Assembly: GCF_001426545.1 (NCBI RefSeq)
Contig: NZ_LMEZ01000001.1
Location: forward strand, 994,034-1,058,033
Length of the DNA stretch: 64,000 nucleotides
Direction of reading: 5' to 3'
Origin: Mycobacterium sp. Root135
Lineage (GTDB): Bacteria; Actinomycetota; Actinomycetes; Mycobacteriales; Mycobacteriaceae
Position 1 is the stretch's first letter; each line of letters opens with the position of its first letter. Made by a program: the position numbers and the translations under genes. The notes under the pieces are model-generated. The model searched no databases. It was given only the letters and a program-made list of their open reading frames with translations, and was not told where the DNA came from. Positions 53,635-62,831 of this stretch are shown piece after piece.

Positions 53635-55921
53635 CTGCGGGTTCGGCACCCGTGTCCGTCGAGACGGCAGCGTCGTCGGCCGGGGCGGGAGAAGCCTCGG
53701 CTGCGTCAGAGTCTTCGGCAACCAGCACCAGCGAGATCTTGCCGCGGTTGTCGATGTCGGCGATCTCCACGCGGAGCTTGTCGCCGACCTTGCAGACGTC
53801 CTCGACCTTGTTGATCCGCTTGCCGCGACCCAGCTTCGAGATGTGCACCAGGCCGTCGCGACCGGGCAGCAGCGACACGAACGCACCGAAATCAGTGGTC
53901 TTGACGACGGTTCCGAGGAACCGCTCCCCGATCTTGGGCAGCTGCGGGTTGGCGATCGCGTTGATCAAGTCGATCGCGGCCTGAGCCGATTCGCCGTTGG
54001 AGGCGCCCACGAACACGGTGCCGTCGTCCTCGATCGAGATCGAGGCACCCGTCTGCTCGGTGATCGAGTTGATCATCTTGCCCTTGGGCCCGATGACCTC
54101 GCCGATCTTGTCGATCGGCACCTTGATCGTGGTGATCCGCGGTGCGTACAGGCTCATCTCGTCGGGCTCGTCGATGGCCTCGGCCATGACCTCGAGAATC
54201 GTGATGCGCGCATCCTTGGCCTGCGCCAGCGCACCGGCCAGGACCTTGGACGGGATGCCGTCGAGCTTGGTGTCGAGCTGCAGCGCGGTGACGAAGTCCT
54301 TGGTGCCTGCGCACTTGAAGTCCATGTCGCCGAACGCGTCCTCGGCGCCGAGGATGTCGGTCAGGGTGACGAAGCGACGCTCGGTCTTGCCGTCGACCTC
54401 GACGTCATCGGAGACCAGGCCCATCGCGATACCGGCGACCGGCGCCTTCAGCGGCACACCGGCGTTCAGCAGCGACAGGGTCGAGGCACATACCGAGCCC
54501 ATCGACGTCGAGCCGTTGGAGCTCAGCGCCTCCGACACCTGGCGGATGGCGTACGGGAACTCCTCGATGCTCGGCAACACCGGCATCAGGGCGCGCTCGG
54601 CGAGCGCTCCGTGGCCGATCTCGCGACGCTTCGGCGAGCCGACGCGGCCGGTTTCACCGGTCGAGTACGGCGGGAAGTTGTAGTGGTGCATGTAGCGCTT
54701 GGACGTTTCCGGTCCGAGCGAGTCGATCTGCTGCGCCATCTTGACCATGTCGAGGGTGGTGACGCCCATGATCTGGGTCTCGCCACGCTCGAACAGGGCG
54801 CTGCCGTGCGCACGCGGGATGACGGCGACCTCGGCCGACAGCGCGCGGATGTCGGTGATGCCGCGACCGTCGATGCGGAAGTGGTCGGTCAGGATGCGCT
54901 GGCGGACCAGCTTCTTGGTCAGCGAGCGGAACGCGGCGCCGATTTCCTTCTCGCGACCGGCGTAGGTCTCGGCGAGGCGCTCCAGCACCTCGACCTTGAT
55001 CTGGTTGCTGCGCTCGTCGCGCTCTTCCTTGCCGGCGATGGTGAGCGCCTTGGACAGCTCGTCGGTGGCCACCGAGGACACCGCGTAGAACACGTCGTCC
55101 TGGTAGTCCGGGAACACCGGGTAGTCGGCGACCGGCTTGGCGGCGCTGTCGGCCAGCTCCTTCTGTGCGTCGCACAGGGCGGCGATGAACGGCTTGGCGG
55201 CTTCGAGGCCTTCGGCCACGACGGCCTCGGTGGGCGCACCCGCGCCACCGGCGATGAGCTCGATGACCCGGTCGGTGGCCTCGGCCTCGACCATCATGAT
55301 GGCGACGTCGTCGCCCGCCTTGCGACCGGCGACGACCATGTCGAACACGGCGCCTTCGAGCTGCTCGACGGTCGGGAAGGCGACCCACTGGCCTGCGCTG
55401 TTTTCAGGAGAGGGGATGAGCGCGACGCGCACGCCGCCGACGGGACCGGAGAACGGGATGCCCGAGATCTGGGTGGACGCGGATGCGGCGTTGATGGCCA
55501 GCACGTCGTACAGGTCCTTGGGATCAAGGCTCAGGATGGTGACGACGACCTGAATCTCGTTGCGCAGACCCGAGATGAAGGTCGGGCGCAGCGGCCGGTC
55601 GATCAGGCGGCAGGTCAGGATCGCGTCGGTGGAGGGACGGCCCTCGCGACGGAAGAACGAACCGGGGATGCGTCCCGCGGCGTACATGCGCTCTTCGACG
55701 TCGATGGTCAGCGGGAAGAAGTCGAAGTGATCCTTGGGCTGCTTGCTGGCCGTGGTGGCGCTCAGCAGCATGGTCTCGTCGTCGAGGTAGGCGACGACGG
55801 CGCCGGCGGCCTGCTTGGCCAGCCGGCCGGTCTCGAAGCGAATGGTGCGGGTGCCGAAGGTCCCGTTGTCGATCACGGCGGTGGATTCGAAGACGCCGTC
55901 TTCGATTTCAGTTGCAGACAT
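53618..55921 (-). CDS. gpsI: Polynucleotide phosphorylase / guanosine pentaphosphate synthetase
   Basis: 3'-5' phosphorolytic exoribonuclease, 767 residues: two RNase PH domains ([29 protein letters not shown]), KH ([15 protein letters not shown]) and S1 ([31 protein letters not shown]). Start [11 protein letters not shown] at 55921; an upstream in-frame start would add 15 poorly conserved residues. A 300-base gene-free leader precedes it. Confidence 0.96.
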   Translation of the reverse strand: MSATEIEDGVFESTAVIDNGTFGTRTIRFETGRLAKQAAGAVVAYLDDETMLLSATTASKQPKDHFDFFPLTIDVEERMYAAGRIPGSFFRREGRPSTDAILTCRLIDRPLRPTFISGLRNEIQVVVTILSLDPKDLYDVLAINAASASTQISGIPFSGPVGGVRVALIPSPENSAGQWVAFPTVEQLEGAVFDMVVAGRKAGDDVAIMMVEAEATDRVIELIAGGAGAPTEAVVAEGLEAAKPFIAALCDAQKELADSAAKPVADYPVFPDYQDDVFYAVSSVATDELSKALTIAGKEERDERSNQIKVEVLERLAETYAGREKEIGAAFRSLTKKLVRQRILTDHFRIDGRGITDIRALSAEVAVIPRAHGSALFERGETQIMGVTTLDMVKMAQQIDSLGPETSKRYMHHYNFPPYSTGETGRVGSPKRREIGHGALAERALMPVLPSIEEFPYAIRQVSEALSSNGSTSMGSVCASTLSLLNAGVPLKAPVAGIAMGLVSDDVEVDGKTERRFVTLTDILGAEDAFGDMDFKCAGTKDFVTALQLDTKLDGIPSKVLAGALAQAKDARITILEVMAEAIDEPDEMSLYAPRITTIKVPIDKIGEVIGPKGKMINSITEQTGASISIEDDGTVFVGASNGESAQAAIDLINAIANPQLPKIGERFLGTVVKTTDFGAFVSLLPGRDGLVHISKLGRGKRINKVEDVCKVGDKLRVEIADIDNRGKISLVLVAEDSDAAEASPAPADDAAVSTDTGAEPADAATN

Positions 55922-56221
55922 ACGTGTGTCAGGCCTCTTTGGTTCTCGTGTGGTGCTGGTTCGCACCCCTTTTTTCGCGCGTCACGCACGAGAACCCGGG
56001 AAATGCCGACGGCCGTCGATCGAAGCGGTCGGAGCCGCCCCTTTCGCGGGGCTCCGGCAGCCACTACCGAAGACCGCCCATTCGAAGACGGGTCCTGCCG
56101 GTGACGCACTGGAACGGTGCCCGCGGATATGCGCGAACCGCACCGACGTTCGAGCCAGAACAGGCTCAAAACACGTTCATGTTACACCGCGGCAATCATC
56201 GAACCCGCAGGCGGCTTGCCA
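55922..56221. other. Gene-free region between lppU and gpsI
   Basis: 300 bases without a supported gene, on the 5' side of gpsI. One hairpin is visible at 56031-56055 (stem GCCCC/GGGGC with GGA/TCC below a 3-base bulge, loop TTTCGC). It could be part of a pnp leader, which is autoregulated in other bacteria, or a weak terminator of lppU. The rest shows nothing convincing. Confidence 0.4.
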
Positions 56222-56701
56222 TTAGGAGACGTCTTCGACGCACACCGTGAACTGGCGCACGTCGTAGGCGTAGCCGATGCCGGTGGCGCACTGGTCGACG
56301 TTGGCGACCTCGCGCATGATCTGGGTGGCGCGTTGGCGATTCGGCGCGGCCCGGTCGTTGCAGTCGACCCGCACGGGGTCGCGGCCGTTCTCGGGGTCGA
56401 TGCTCATGCAGCCACCGACCACCCAGTCGACGTCCATGCAGATCGTCGAACCAGATCCACTGAAGGAACTGCGCATCGAGTAATACGTGTCGACGTCCAT
56501 CGGACAGTCGTCGGTCTTTTGGACTACGTCGACGACGCGGAAGTTGGACTCCGGGCTGCCGCACTGCACTCGGGCGGTTTCCGGTCGGTCCGGCGGGCCG
56601 CCGACCTTCAGGCAGTCCCCTACCTGGATGTCGGCGGCTGCCGCGGACGAACACCCCGCCACCGTCATCGCCGTGGCGATGACGGCGAGCAGGGTCTTCA
56701 C
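56222..56701 (-). CDS. lppU: Lipoprotein LppU
   Basis: 159-residue secreted lipoprotein: signal MKTLLAVIATAMTVAGC with lipobox VAGC, then a Cys-rich domain (six further Cys, e.g. VGDCLKVGG, RVQCGSPESNF, DDCPMD) likely disulfide-bonded. Function unknown; conserved between rpsO and gpsI in mycobacteria. Confidence 0.88.
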   Translation of the reverse strand: MKTLLAVIATAMTVAGCSSAAAADIQVGDCLKVGGPPDRPETARVQCGSPESNFRVVDVVQKTDDCPMDVDTYYSMRSSFSGSGSTICMDVDWVVGGCMSIDPENGRDPVRVDCNDRAAPNRQRATQIMREVANVDQCATGIGYAYDVRQFTVCVEDVS

Positions 56702-56717
56702 GTGAAGACTTGCGAGA

Positions 56718-56987
56718 CTAGCGGCGCAGGCCCAGGCGCTCGATCAGCGAGCGGTACCGCGCAACGTCGACCGCGGCGATGTACTTGAGCAGACGACGAC
56801 GGCGGCCGACGAGCAGCAGCAGCCCACGACGCGAGTGGTGATCGTGCTTGTGCATCTTCAGATGCTCGGTGAGATCGGAGATGCGCTTGGTCAGCATGGC
56901 GACCTGGGCTTCCGGCGAACCGGTGTCCGTCTCGTGCAGGCCGTACTGGCCGAGGATTTCTTTTTTCTGCTCTGTGGTGAGCGACAT
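56718..56987 (-). CDS. rpsO: 30S ribosomal protein S15
   Basis: 89 residues, full-length S15 with [29 protein letters not shown] and the [13 protein letters not shown] 16S-binding helix. ATG 56987; upstream in-frame sequence is not conserved. The run of T at about 56961 on the plus strand is its Lys codons, not a terminator. Confidence 0.98.
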   Translation of the reverse strand: MSLTTEQKKEILGQYGLHETDTGSPEAQVAMLTKRISDLTEHLKMHKHDHHSRRGLLLLVGRRRRLLKYIAAVDVARYRSLIERLGLRR

Positions 56988-57104
56988 GAAACAAACTCCA
57001 TCCATCGGTTCGCGAATTACGTCAAAGGCGAGGCCGCCGCGAACTGCAGCACACGCTGGGTCGCCGGGGAGTCTAACAGCGCTGCGCCGCGCGAACCGAA
57101 TCGT

Positions 57105-58088
57105 CTAGGAGTCGGCGAGGACCGCGCGGGCCCGCAGGGTGTCGCGATCCATCGCCACCACGAGGTCGTCGACCGATCCGAACTTCTCCTGCCCGCGGAT
57201 GCGCGACACGAAGTCGACGGCGACGTGCTGGCCGTACAGATCGGCCTCGGTGTCCAGGACGTAGGCCTCCACGGTCCTGGTGCGGCCGGAGAAGGTGGGA
57301 TTCGTGCCGACCGACACCGCCGCCTGATAGCGCTTGCCGGGGGTGACGGTGCCCATCACGGGTCCGTGCCCGAGCACGGTGAACCAGGCGGCGTAGACGC
57401 CGTCGGCGGGGATCGCCGAGTACATCGGCGGTGCGACGTTGGCGGTCGGATATCCCAGGCCCTTGCCCCGCCCGTCGCCGCGCACGACGACGCCCTCGAC
57501 GCGGTGGGGTCTGCCAAGCGCCTCGGCCGCGGCGACGACGTCACCGGCGTCGACGCACGACCGAATGTAGGTCGACGAGAAGGTGACGCTCCCGTCGCGA
57601 TCGGTGTCGGACACCTCGTGCACCAGCGACAGGCTCTCCACCGCGAACCCAGCCCGCTCGCCGGCCTTGCGAAGCATCGTCACGTTGCCGCCGGCCTTCT
57701 TGCCGAAGGTGAAGTTCTCGCCGACCACGACCTCGACGACGTGCAGCCGCTCGACGAGCAGCTCGTGGATGTACCGCTCGGGGGTCAGCTTCATGAAGTC
57801 GGAGGTGAACGGCATGACCAGGAACACGTCGACGCCCATCTCCTCGACGAGTTCGGCGCGTCGGGTCAGCGTCGTGAGCTGAGCCGGGTGATTACCGGGG
57901 AACACGACTTCCATCGGGTGGGGGTCGAAGGTCATCAGCACCGTCGGCACGCCACGGGACCGGCCCGCCTTCACCGCGTGGTTGATCAGTTCGGCGTGCC
58001 CTCGGTGGACACCGTCGAACACACCGATCGTGACGACACACCTGCCCCAGTCCGTGGGGATCTCGTCTTGGCCCCGCCAGCGCTGCAC
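57105..58088 (-). CDS. ribF: Bifunctional riboflavin kinase/FAD synthetase
   Basis: Makes FMN then FAD, 327 residues. Nucleotidylyltransferase GVFDGVHRGH and TFSSTYIR, then kinase domain with GYPTANV and NPTF. GTG 58088 is selected by family length; it is divergent from the metal-dependent regulator. Confidence 0.95.
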   Translation of the reverse strand: MQRWRGQDEIPTDWGRCVVTIGVFDGVHRGHAELINHAVKAGRSRGVPTVLMTFDPHPMEVVFPGNHPAQLTTLTRRAELVEEMGVDVFLVMPFTSDFMKLTPERYIHELLVERLHVVEVVVGENFTFGKKAGGNVTMLRKAGERAGFAVESLSLVHEVSDTDRDGSVTFSSTYIRSCVDAGDVVAAAEALGRPHRVEGVVVRGDGRGKGLGYPTANVAPPMYSAIPADGVYAAWFTVLGHGPVMGTVTPGKRYQAAVSVGTNPTFSGRTRTVEAYVLDTEADLYGQHVAVDFVSRIRGQEKFGSVDDLVVAMDRDTLRARAVLADS

Positions 58089-58170
58089 GACGGCAAGCCT
58101 ACGACGCGTCGGTGCGGCTGGCACCGTCAGATGCCCGGACGGGCGGCGGATTGCCTAAACTCCTGTGATT

Positions 58171-58866
58171 ATGAGCTCCGACGACACCGCACGAGACTTG
58201 TCTTCGGTTGCCCAGGACTACCTGAAGGTGATCTGGACCGCGCAGGAGTGGTCGGTCGACAAGGTCAGCACCAAGATGCTGGCCGAGCGCATCGGAGTGT
58301 CGGCCAGCACGGCGTCGGAATCCATCCGCAAGCTCGCCGATCAGGGCCTGGTCGACCACGAGAAGTACGGCGCCGTGACGCTCACCGACGCCGGTCGCCT
58401 TGCCGCCCTGGCGATGGTGCGCCGCCACCGGTTGATGGAGACCTTCCTGGTGCGTGAACTCGGGTACGGCTGGGACGAGGTGCACGACGAGGCCGAAGTG
58501 CTCGAGCACGCCGTGTCCGACCGGATGCTTGACCGCATCGACGCCAAGCTGGGCTTCCCCACCCGCGACCCGCACGGCGACCCGATCCCCGCTGCCGACG
58601 GCAGGGTGCCTGCACCGGATGCCCGGCAGTTGTCGATGTGCCGGGACGGCGACGCCGCCACGGTGGCCCGCATCTCCGACGCCGACCCCGAGATGCTTCG
58701 CTACTTCGACAGCGTCGGCATCAGCCTGGACTCCCGGCTGACGGTGCTGGCCCGCCGCGACTTCGCAGGCATGATCTCGGTTGGCGTGCAACGGCCGGGC
58801 GGCGCGGCCGCCGCCACCACCGTCGACCTGGGAAACCCTGCCGCAGAAGCGATCTGGGTCATCTAG
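58171..58866 (+). CDS. mntR: DtxR-family metal-dependent repressor (SirR/MntR)
   Basis: 231 residues: winged helix (VSTKMLAERIGVSASTASESIRKLADQGLVDHEKYG), dimer/metal domain with MVRRHRLMETFLVRELGYGWDEVHDEAEVLEHAVSD carrying the Cys/His/Glu-type ligands of the family (here Glu/His), and an SH3-like FeoA tail. Likely senses Mn2+ or Fe2+. A TAAACT -10 (58156-58161) precedes the ATG by nine bases. Ends in a two-sided terminator facing the rhodopsin gene. Confidence 0.9.
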   Translation: MSSDDTARDLSSVAQDYLKVIWTAQEWSVDKVSTKMLAERIGVSASTASESIRKLADQGLVDHEKYGAVTLTDAGRLAALAMVRRHRLMETFLVRELGYGWDEVHDEAEVLEHAVSDRMLDRIDAKLGFPTRDPHGDPIPAADGRVPAPDARQLSMCRDGDAATVARISDADPEMLRYFDSVGISLDSRLTVLARRDFAGMISVGVQRPGGAAAATTVDLGNPAAEAIWVI

Positions 58867-58877
58867 CCGAACGGCAA

Positions 58878-58913
58878 TGGCCGCAGAGCCCCCCGAGAGG
58901 AGCGCTGCGGCCA
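58878..58913. terminator. Bidirectional terminator between mntR and rhodopsin
   Basis: Perfect 9-bp stem TGGCCGCAG/CTGCGGCCA with an 18-base loop, in the 62-bp convergent gap. It is placed to end both transcripts. Confidence 0.75.
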
Positions 58914-58928
58914 CCTGAACCCGGAACC

Positions 58929-59786
58929 CTAGCGGCCGACCGTCACCGGGTCGGACGGATCCTGGCTCACGCGCACTTCTTCCAGGCCATGGTCGTGACC
59001 GCCCTCCACTTCGGCGAACGCCGGATCGTCGGCGAACGACTTGAGGCGCGCGATCCGGTAGATGAGCAGGCCGTAGAGCGCCTTGGCCAGAATGTCGGCG
59101 ATCGAGTAGCCCGCCTGCTTCCCGACCCATGCGTCGGCACCGTTCATGCCCAGTAGCGGCAAGAGGTAGGCAATCGGGTACACACCCCAGGTCGCGAACA
59201 ACAGGATGCGCAGTCGGCTGACGGTCGAACGGACCGCCGGCGGCTGACGATCCAAGGAACGGGTCAGCTCGACGAACAGTACGTACAGGATGTAGAGGAA
59301 CGGAATCGTCGACAGCAGCCCGAACACGTTGCGCGTCAGGTTGTCTCCGCTGATCTCACCCGGGTAGCCGAGGGCGATCATCAACGCCGAAGCCGGGATC
59401 AAGCGCAGAAGCAACGAGGCCTGCAACTTCTTCGCCAAGGCCAGCACCACCACGAGCTCGACCAGAAGCAACGGCACGGTCAGGAACCAGTCCACATAGC
59501 GGTAGCCCTCGTTGAACGACGCGCCGGCTGCCTGCGTATAGGTCCCGCGTCCGCCTGCGGCGTCGGTGACGAACGCGTGCTTGAAGGAATCGAAGATCCG
59601 GAAGTAGTGGTACGCGGCGATCCCGCACACGATGGCCGCCACCACGAGCGCCTGCCGGTAACGCGGCAGCACTCGAGGCTGGACGACGAGCAGGTAGATC
59701 GTCGTGAACAACTGGGCCGCGATGACGAGGGACAGGAGGTTGTAGACCGTATCGAACTGGCCTTGGGATAACTGTTCGGGAATCAT
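58929..59786 (-). CDS. Microbial rhodopsin, xanthorhodopsin/proteorhodopsin-type proton pump
   Basis: Seven-helix retinal protein of 285 residues, predicted outward proton pump. Helix B has His60 (AYHYFR), the proton-acceptor partner in this group. Helix C reads RYVDWFLTVPLLLVE with Asp99, Thr103 and Glu110, the D-T-E proton-pump triad. Leu107 at the tuning site predicts green absorption. Helix E has Gly156 aligned with Trp138 of bacteriorhodopsin, the position that lets a carotenoid antenna reach retinal in xanthorhodopsin. Helix F has WGVYPIAYLLP; helix G has Asp231 and the Schiff-base Lys235 (DILAK). A His/Asp/Glu-rich tail follows. ATG 59786 (MIPEQL) is preferred; ATG 59810 is possible. 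A weak AGAAAG lies upstream and TATGTT at 59806-59811 is a possible -10. Confidence 0.95.
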   Translation of the reverse strand: MIPEQLSQGQFDTVYNLLSLVIAAQLFTTIYLLVVQPRVLPRYRQALVVAAIVCGIAAYHYFRIFDSFKHAFVTDAAGGRGTYTQAAGASFNEGYRYVDWFLTVPLLLVELVVVLALAKKLQASLLLRLIPASALMIALGYPGEISGDNLTRNVFGLLSTIPFLYILYVLFVELTRSLDRQPPAVRSTVSRLRILLFATWGVYPIAYLLPLLGMNGADAWVGKQAGYSIADILAKALYGLLIYRIARLKSFADDPAFAEVEGGHDHGLEEVRVSQDPSDPVTVGR

Positions 59787-60050
59787 CTCAGTCTTTCTGT
59801 GGCAGAACATATTTCGCGCGAGTAACCGTGATGCGGCACGCCCTTGGGCGTCCCCGGGCAAGGCAGTTTGGAGTCGGATGCCGCGGTCGGCCGTCAGTGA
59901 AACCACCGACGACGATCTCGGCGAGCCGGCGAGCATGAAGTCTCGTCACGCCTGAGCACCCTCGTCCGACCTTGGGAACAGCCCCGGTCAATTCCACTGT
60001 TGTTACGGATTCCGTTGTCGCCGCTGACTTGTGGCGATTCGGGAGGTGGC

Positions 60051-60077
60051 TGTAACCCCAACATTCGTGACGTTACA
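60051..60077. promoter_or_regulatory. Inverted repeat TGTAAC-N15-GTTACA
   Basis: Perfect 6-bp arms, 15-base spacer, in the rhodopsin/blh spacer; candidate binding site for a regulator not encoded nearby. Confidence 0.35.
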
Positions 60078-60109
60078 CCCGCGTCAATCCGGACCGTCAT
60101 TACGCAATG

Positions 60110-60134
60110 GTGACGTGCGACGTCATTACGTCAC
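60110..60134. promoter_or_regulatory. Inverted repeat GTGACGT-N11-ACGTCAC
   Basis: Perfect 7-bp arms with an internal CGACGTCA, about 45 bases upstream of the strong Shine-Dalgarno before blh. Candidate operator. Confidence 0.35.
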
Positions 60135-60178
60135 ATTTACCCAGCAGCCGGGGACCGATGGCTATTCGACTGCGCGAC

Positions 60179-60184
60179 AGGAGG
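60179..60184 (+). promoter_or_regulatory. Strong Shine-Dalgarno AGGAGG before the blh leader frame
   Basis: AGGAGG followed by nine bases and ATG 60194. It is the best ribosome site in the island, yet it serves a 32-codon frame and not blh itself. Confidence 0.6.
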
Positions 60185-60193
60185 ATTGGCAGT

Positions 60194-60292
60194 ATGCACA
60201 CGGCAGGGTCAGGCGTAATGTCGCGATGGTGCGACCCCATCAAGACATCGTCGTCACCCCTTCGCGGCCGAGATGACGGCAGCGGCGGGTGA
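60194..60292 (+). CDS. Candidate 32-residue leader peptide upstream of blh
   Basis: Short frame MHTAGSGVMSRWCDPIKTSS... ending in GSGG, placed nine bases after AGGAGG. Its stop lies 20 bases inside the blh frame if blh starts at 60273, or 19 bases before the alternative blh ATG at 60312. No homology recognised. It could couple translation to blh or act as an attenuating leader. Confidence 0.3.
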   Translation: MHTAGSGVMSRWCDPIKTSSSPLRGRDDGSGG

Positions 60293-61256
60293 GCGGACCC
60301 GAACGTCGCCAATGGCGCACGCCCTCGACCGGCGGGTGACCATCCTCAGCCTGGGTGCCGTGGCGGTCATCGTCGGATGGGCGTGGTTCGACCGCGCCGG
60401 CCTGGAGTCCGTGTCGCCGATCGTCGCCGCCGTCGGAATCATCGTCGGTGTGCCGCACGGCGCGATGGACCATCTGGTGCCTGGGCTGGCGTCGCGCCGC
60501 TGGCAAGAGCCACGTCGACTTGCGCTGGTCGTCGCCGTCTACGTCGTGATCGCCGCGGTCGCGAGCCTGGCGACGTTGCGGGCTCCCGATCTCAGCTTCG
60601 CCACGTTCCTCGTCGTGTCGGCCTTGCACTTCGGCTGGGCTGAGACGACATACGCGGCGGAGCGCAGTGGCCGCGTGGTTCCGCGACTGCGCGACGGATG
60701 GTGGAGAACGCTCGCCCACGGGTCGGTCGTCGTGGTCCTGCCACTGTGGTCGGTCGAGGGCCGGTCCGCGATGCGGCCGCTGCTACCCAGCCTCGTCGAC
60801 TGGGTGAGTGCGGTCCCGACGCAGTGGGCCACCACGACGGTCGTCGTGATGTGCGCCGCCTCAGCAGTTCACCTCGCATCGCGGGGACGGGTGCTCGAGG
60901 CGGCCGAGTTGCTTGCCGTGCTGACACTGTTCCTCTTCGTGCCCATATTCGCGGCCTTCGGCGTGTACTTCGGTCTCTGGCACGCCCTGCGGCACACCGC
61001 CCGGCTCATGGATGCTCTCGCTGCCGGTCAACCAATTCGATTGCAGTTAGGGGCATTCCTCCGAGCGGCCGCTCTGCCCACTACCGCGGCCTTCATCGTG
61101 CTCGCCGTCTTGTTTGCCTACCGGTCCGACGTCGGCGTCGTCATGACGGGCGTATCCGTGCTGCTTGCGCTGACCTTTCCGCATGTGGTCGTCGTGGCAG
61201 TACTCGACCACCATCGACGGATTGCCCCGACGACGCCTACAGCGTCGACGGCCTGA
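60273..61256 (+). CDS. blh: Brp/Blh-family beta-carotene 15,15'-dioxygenase
   Basis: Membrane enzyme that splits beta-carotene into two retinals, 327 residues with about eight hydrophobic segments. Conserved Brp/Blh residues: GVPHGAMDH (His62, Asp66), ALHFGWAE (His119, Glu124), [11 protein letters not shown] (His237, His241) and [14 protein letters not shown] (His304); these His are the presumed iron ligands. ATG 60273 gives the full frame; ATG 60312 is a real alternative and begins closer to the first membrane segment. Divergent from the rhodopsin, supplying its chromophore. Its last 20 bases overlap the end of the convergent truB. Confidence 0.92.
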   Translation: MTAAAGERTRTSPMAHALDRRVTILSLGAVAVIVGWAWFDRAGLESVSPIVAAVGIIVGVPHGAMDHLVPGLASRRWQEPRRLALVVAVYVVIAAVASLATLRAPDLSFATFLVVSALHFGWAETTYAAERSGRVVPRLRDGWWRTLAHGSVVVVLPLWSVEGRSAMRPLLPSLVDWVSAVPTQWATTTVVVMCAASAVHLASRGRVLEAAELLAVLTLFLFVPIFAAFGVYFGLWHALRHTARLMDALAAGQPIRLQLGAFLRAAALPTTAAFIVLAVLFAYRSDVGVVMTGVSVLLALTFPHVVVVAVLDHHRRIAPTTPTASTA

Positions 61257-62169
61257 TCACCACGACCGACTTGGTCCGCGACCCGTCGTCGGCGAGCAGG
61301 GCGATGACGCGACCGTCCGACGCCGTCGCCGCGTACACGCCGTCGACGCCGGCCGGTGCCAGCGCCCTTCCGTTCGACGCGGCGTCGGACTCCGCGTCGG
61401 TCAACTCCCGGCGCGGGAAGCCCAGCAGGCACGCCTCGTCCAACGAGTAGCTGAGCCGCGGGGATTCGGCCAACGCCTCGAGGGTGTGCGCCTCCCCCAG
61501 CCCGTAGCGGCCGACCGTGGTGCGGCGCAGCGCGGTCAGGTGCCCACCGACGCCGAGGCCGGCGCCGACGTCACGCGCCAACGCCCGAATGTAGGTGCCC
61601 GACGAGCAGTCGACCTCGACGTCGACGTCGACGAAGCCGGCCGCAACCTCCGGCGTGCGGCGAACGGCGACGACGTCGAACCGGGAGATCCGCACCCGTC
61701 GCGCAGCCAACTCGACGGTCCTGCCCTCGCGGGCCAACTTGTAGGCGCGCTGACCGTCGACCTTGATGGCGCTGACGGAAGACGGAATCTGGTCGATCTC
61801 CCCGCGCAGGACGCCGACGGCCGCCTCGACGCCCGAGTCCGACACGTGATCGGCCGAAACCGTCTCCAGCACTTCACCTTCGGCGTCCTCGGTGGAGGTG
61901 GTCTGACCCAGCCGAATGGTGGCCGAATACGACTTGTCCGTCGCGGTCAGCAGCCCGAGGATCTTGGTGGCGCGCTCGATGCCCACCACCAGGACTCCGG
62001 TGGCCATCGGATCCAACGTGCCGGCGTGCCCAACCTTGCGGGTGCCGAAGAGTCGCCGGCAGCGCCCCACCACGTCGTGGCTCGTCATCCCGGCGGGTTT
62101 GTCGACGATCACCAGTCCGGGCTGTACCGATCCCCCGGTCGCTGCGCTCCTGCCCGCCGCACCGCTCAC
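61237..62169 (-). CDS. truB: tRNA pseudouridine(55) synthase TruB
   Basis: 310 residues. Catalytic Asp in [22 protein letters not shown], and the C-terminal TruB domain. GTG 62169 overlaps the stop... of this frame's upstream neighbour pptT by GTGA at 62166-62169. The first ~14 residues ([15 protein letters not shown]) derive from the dispersed 23-bp repeat; the conserved protein begins at [16 protein letters not shown]. Confidence 0.95.
   Translation of the reverse strand: MSGAAGRSAATGGSVQPGLVIVDKPAGMTSHDVVGRCRRLFGTRKVGHAGTLDPMATGVLVVGIERATKILGLLTATDKSYSATIRLGQTTSTEDAEGEVLETVSADHVSDSGVEAAVGVLRGEIDQIPSSVSAIKVDGQRAYKLAREGRTVELAARRVRISRFDVVAVRRTPEVAAGFVDVDVEVDCSSGTYIRALARDVGAGLGVGGHLTALRRTTVGRYGLGEAHTLEALAESPRLSYSLDEACLLGFPRRELTDAESDAASNGRALAPAGVDGVYAATASDGRVIALLADDGSRTKSVVVIRPSTL
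62137..62159 (-). repeat. Dispersed 23-bp repeat at the truB start
   Basis: Minus strand GGCAGGAGCGCAGCGACC within the 23-bp block, ten bases after the truB GTG. Flanks shared with the coiled-coil gene copy include GCTGTGAG. Confidence 0.8.
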
Positions 62170-62831
62170 AGCACGATCGCCGTCAACACCAGGCCGTCAC
62201 CGACCGACCAGCGACCCGACAACGCGGTCAGCGGGGGCCCGGACTCGGCCCGCGGGTCGACGAGGATCTTCGACTCGAAGCTGCCCGTACGTCCCGAACC
62301 GTCGACGGTGAAGGTGATGTGCGCGTCCTCGAACCCCAACCACCGATGCGTCAGCGGGAACCACGCCTTGTAGGTCGCCTCCTTGGCGCAGAACAACACT
62401 CGATCCCAGTGCGCACCACCGGGCAGCCCGCTCAGCTCGCTGCGTTCGGCGGGCAGGCTGATGGCGTCGAGCACGCCCTTGGGTAGCACGGCATGCGGTT
62501 CGGCGTCGATGCCTACGGAACGGACCTCGGCCGTCCGACCCACCACGGCGCCGCGAAACCCCTCGCAGTGCGTCAGGCTGCCGACCACCCCGTCGGGCCA
62601 GCACGGTTCGCCCTTGTCGCCCTTGAGGATGGGCACGGGGGGCAGTCCGAGATCGCCGAGCGCCTGACGGGCGCAGTACCGCACCGTCACGAATTCGTTG
62701 CGCCGCTTGGCCACCGAGCGCGCGATCAGCGGCTCCTCCTCGGGCAGCGGCGCCAAATCGGCCGGGTCACCGTACAACTCGGCCGACGCGAGCAGCGAGG
62801 GCAGAACGGTGGACAGCAACTTGCCCGTCAT
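62166..62831 (-). CDS. pptT: 4'-phosphopantetheinyl transferase PptT
   Basis: Activates acyl and peptidyl carrier proteins for mycolate and siderophore synthesis, 221 residues. Sfp-type motifs: [30 protein letters not shown] 62831 overlaps the pptH stop, and its stop overlaps truB. Upstream neighbour pptH encodes the opposing hydrolase. Confidence 0.95.
   Translation of the reverse strand: MTGKLLSTVLPSLLASAELYGDPADLAPLPEEEPLIARSVAKRRNEFVTVRYCARQALGDLGLPPVPILKGDKGEPCWPDGVVGSLTHCEGFRGAVVGRTAEVRSVGIDAEPHAVLPKGVLDAISLPAERSELSGLPGGAHWDRVLFCAKEATYKAWFPLTHRWLGFEDAHITFTVDGSGRTGSFESKILVDPRAESGPPLTALSGRWSVGDGLVLTAIVL

Larger units (their letters stand above)
59787..60193. other. Divergent control region of rhodopsin and blh
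   Basis: 407 bases with no supported gene. It must hold the promoters of both genes. Two inverted repeats are visible, TGTAAC...GTTACA (60051-60077) and GTGACGT...ACGTCAC (60110-60134), and CGTCA/TGACG units recur between 60067 and 60134. Confidence 0.5.

Noticed and set aside
56955..56972. T-rich run as a terminator near rpsO
   Set aside because: It is the complement of Lys/Glu codons inside rpsO (QKKEIL) and has no stem before it.
58929..59786. Chloride or sodium pump rhodopsin
   Set aside because: Helix C shows D-T-E; chloride pumps have TSA or NTQ and sodium pumps NDQ at these positions.
59787..59936. N-terminal extension of the rhodopsin frame (50 residues)
   Set aside because: The extension is Arg/Ala/Gly-rich and hydrophilic, lacks a ribosome site and does not resemble a rhodopsin leader.
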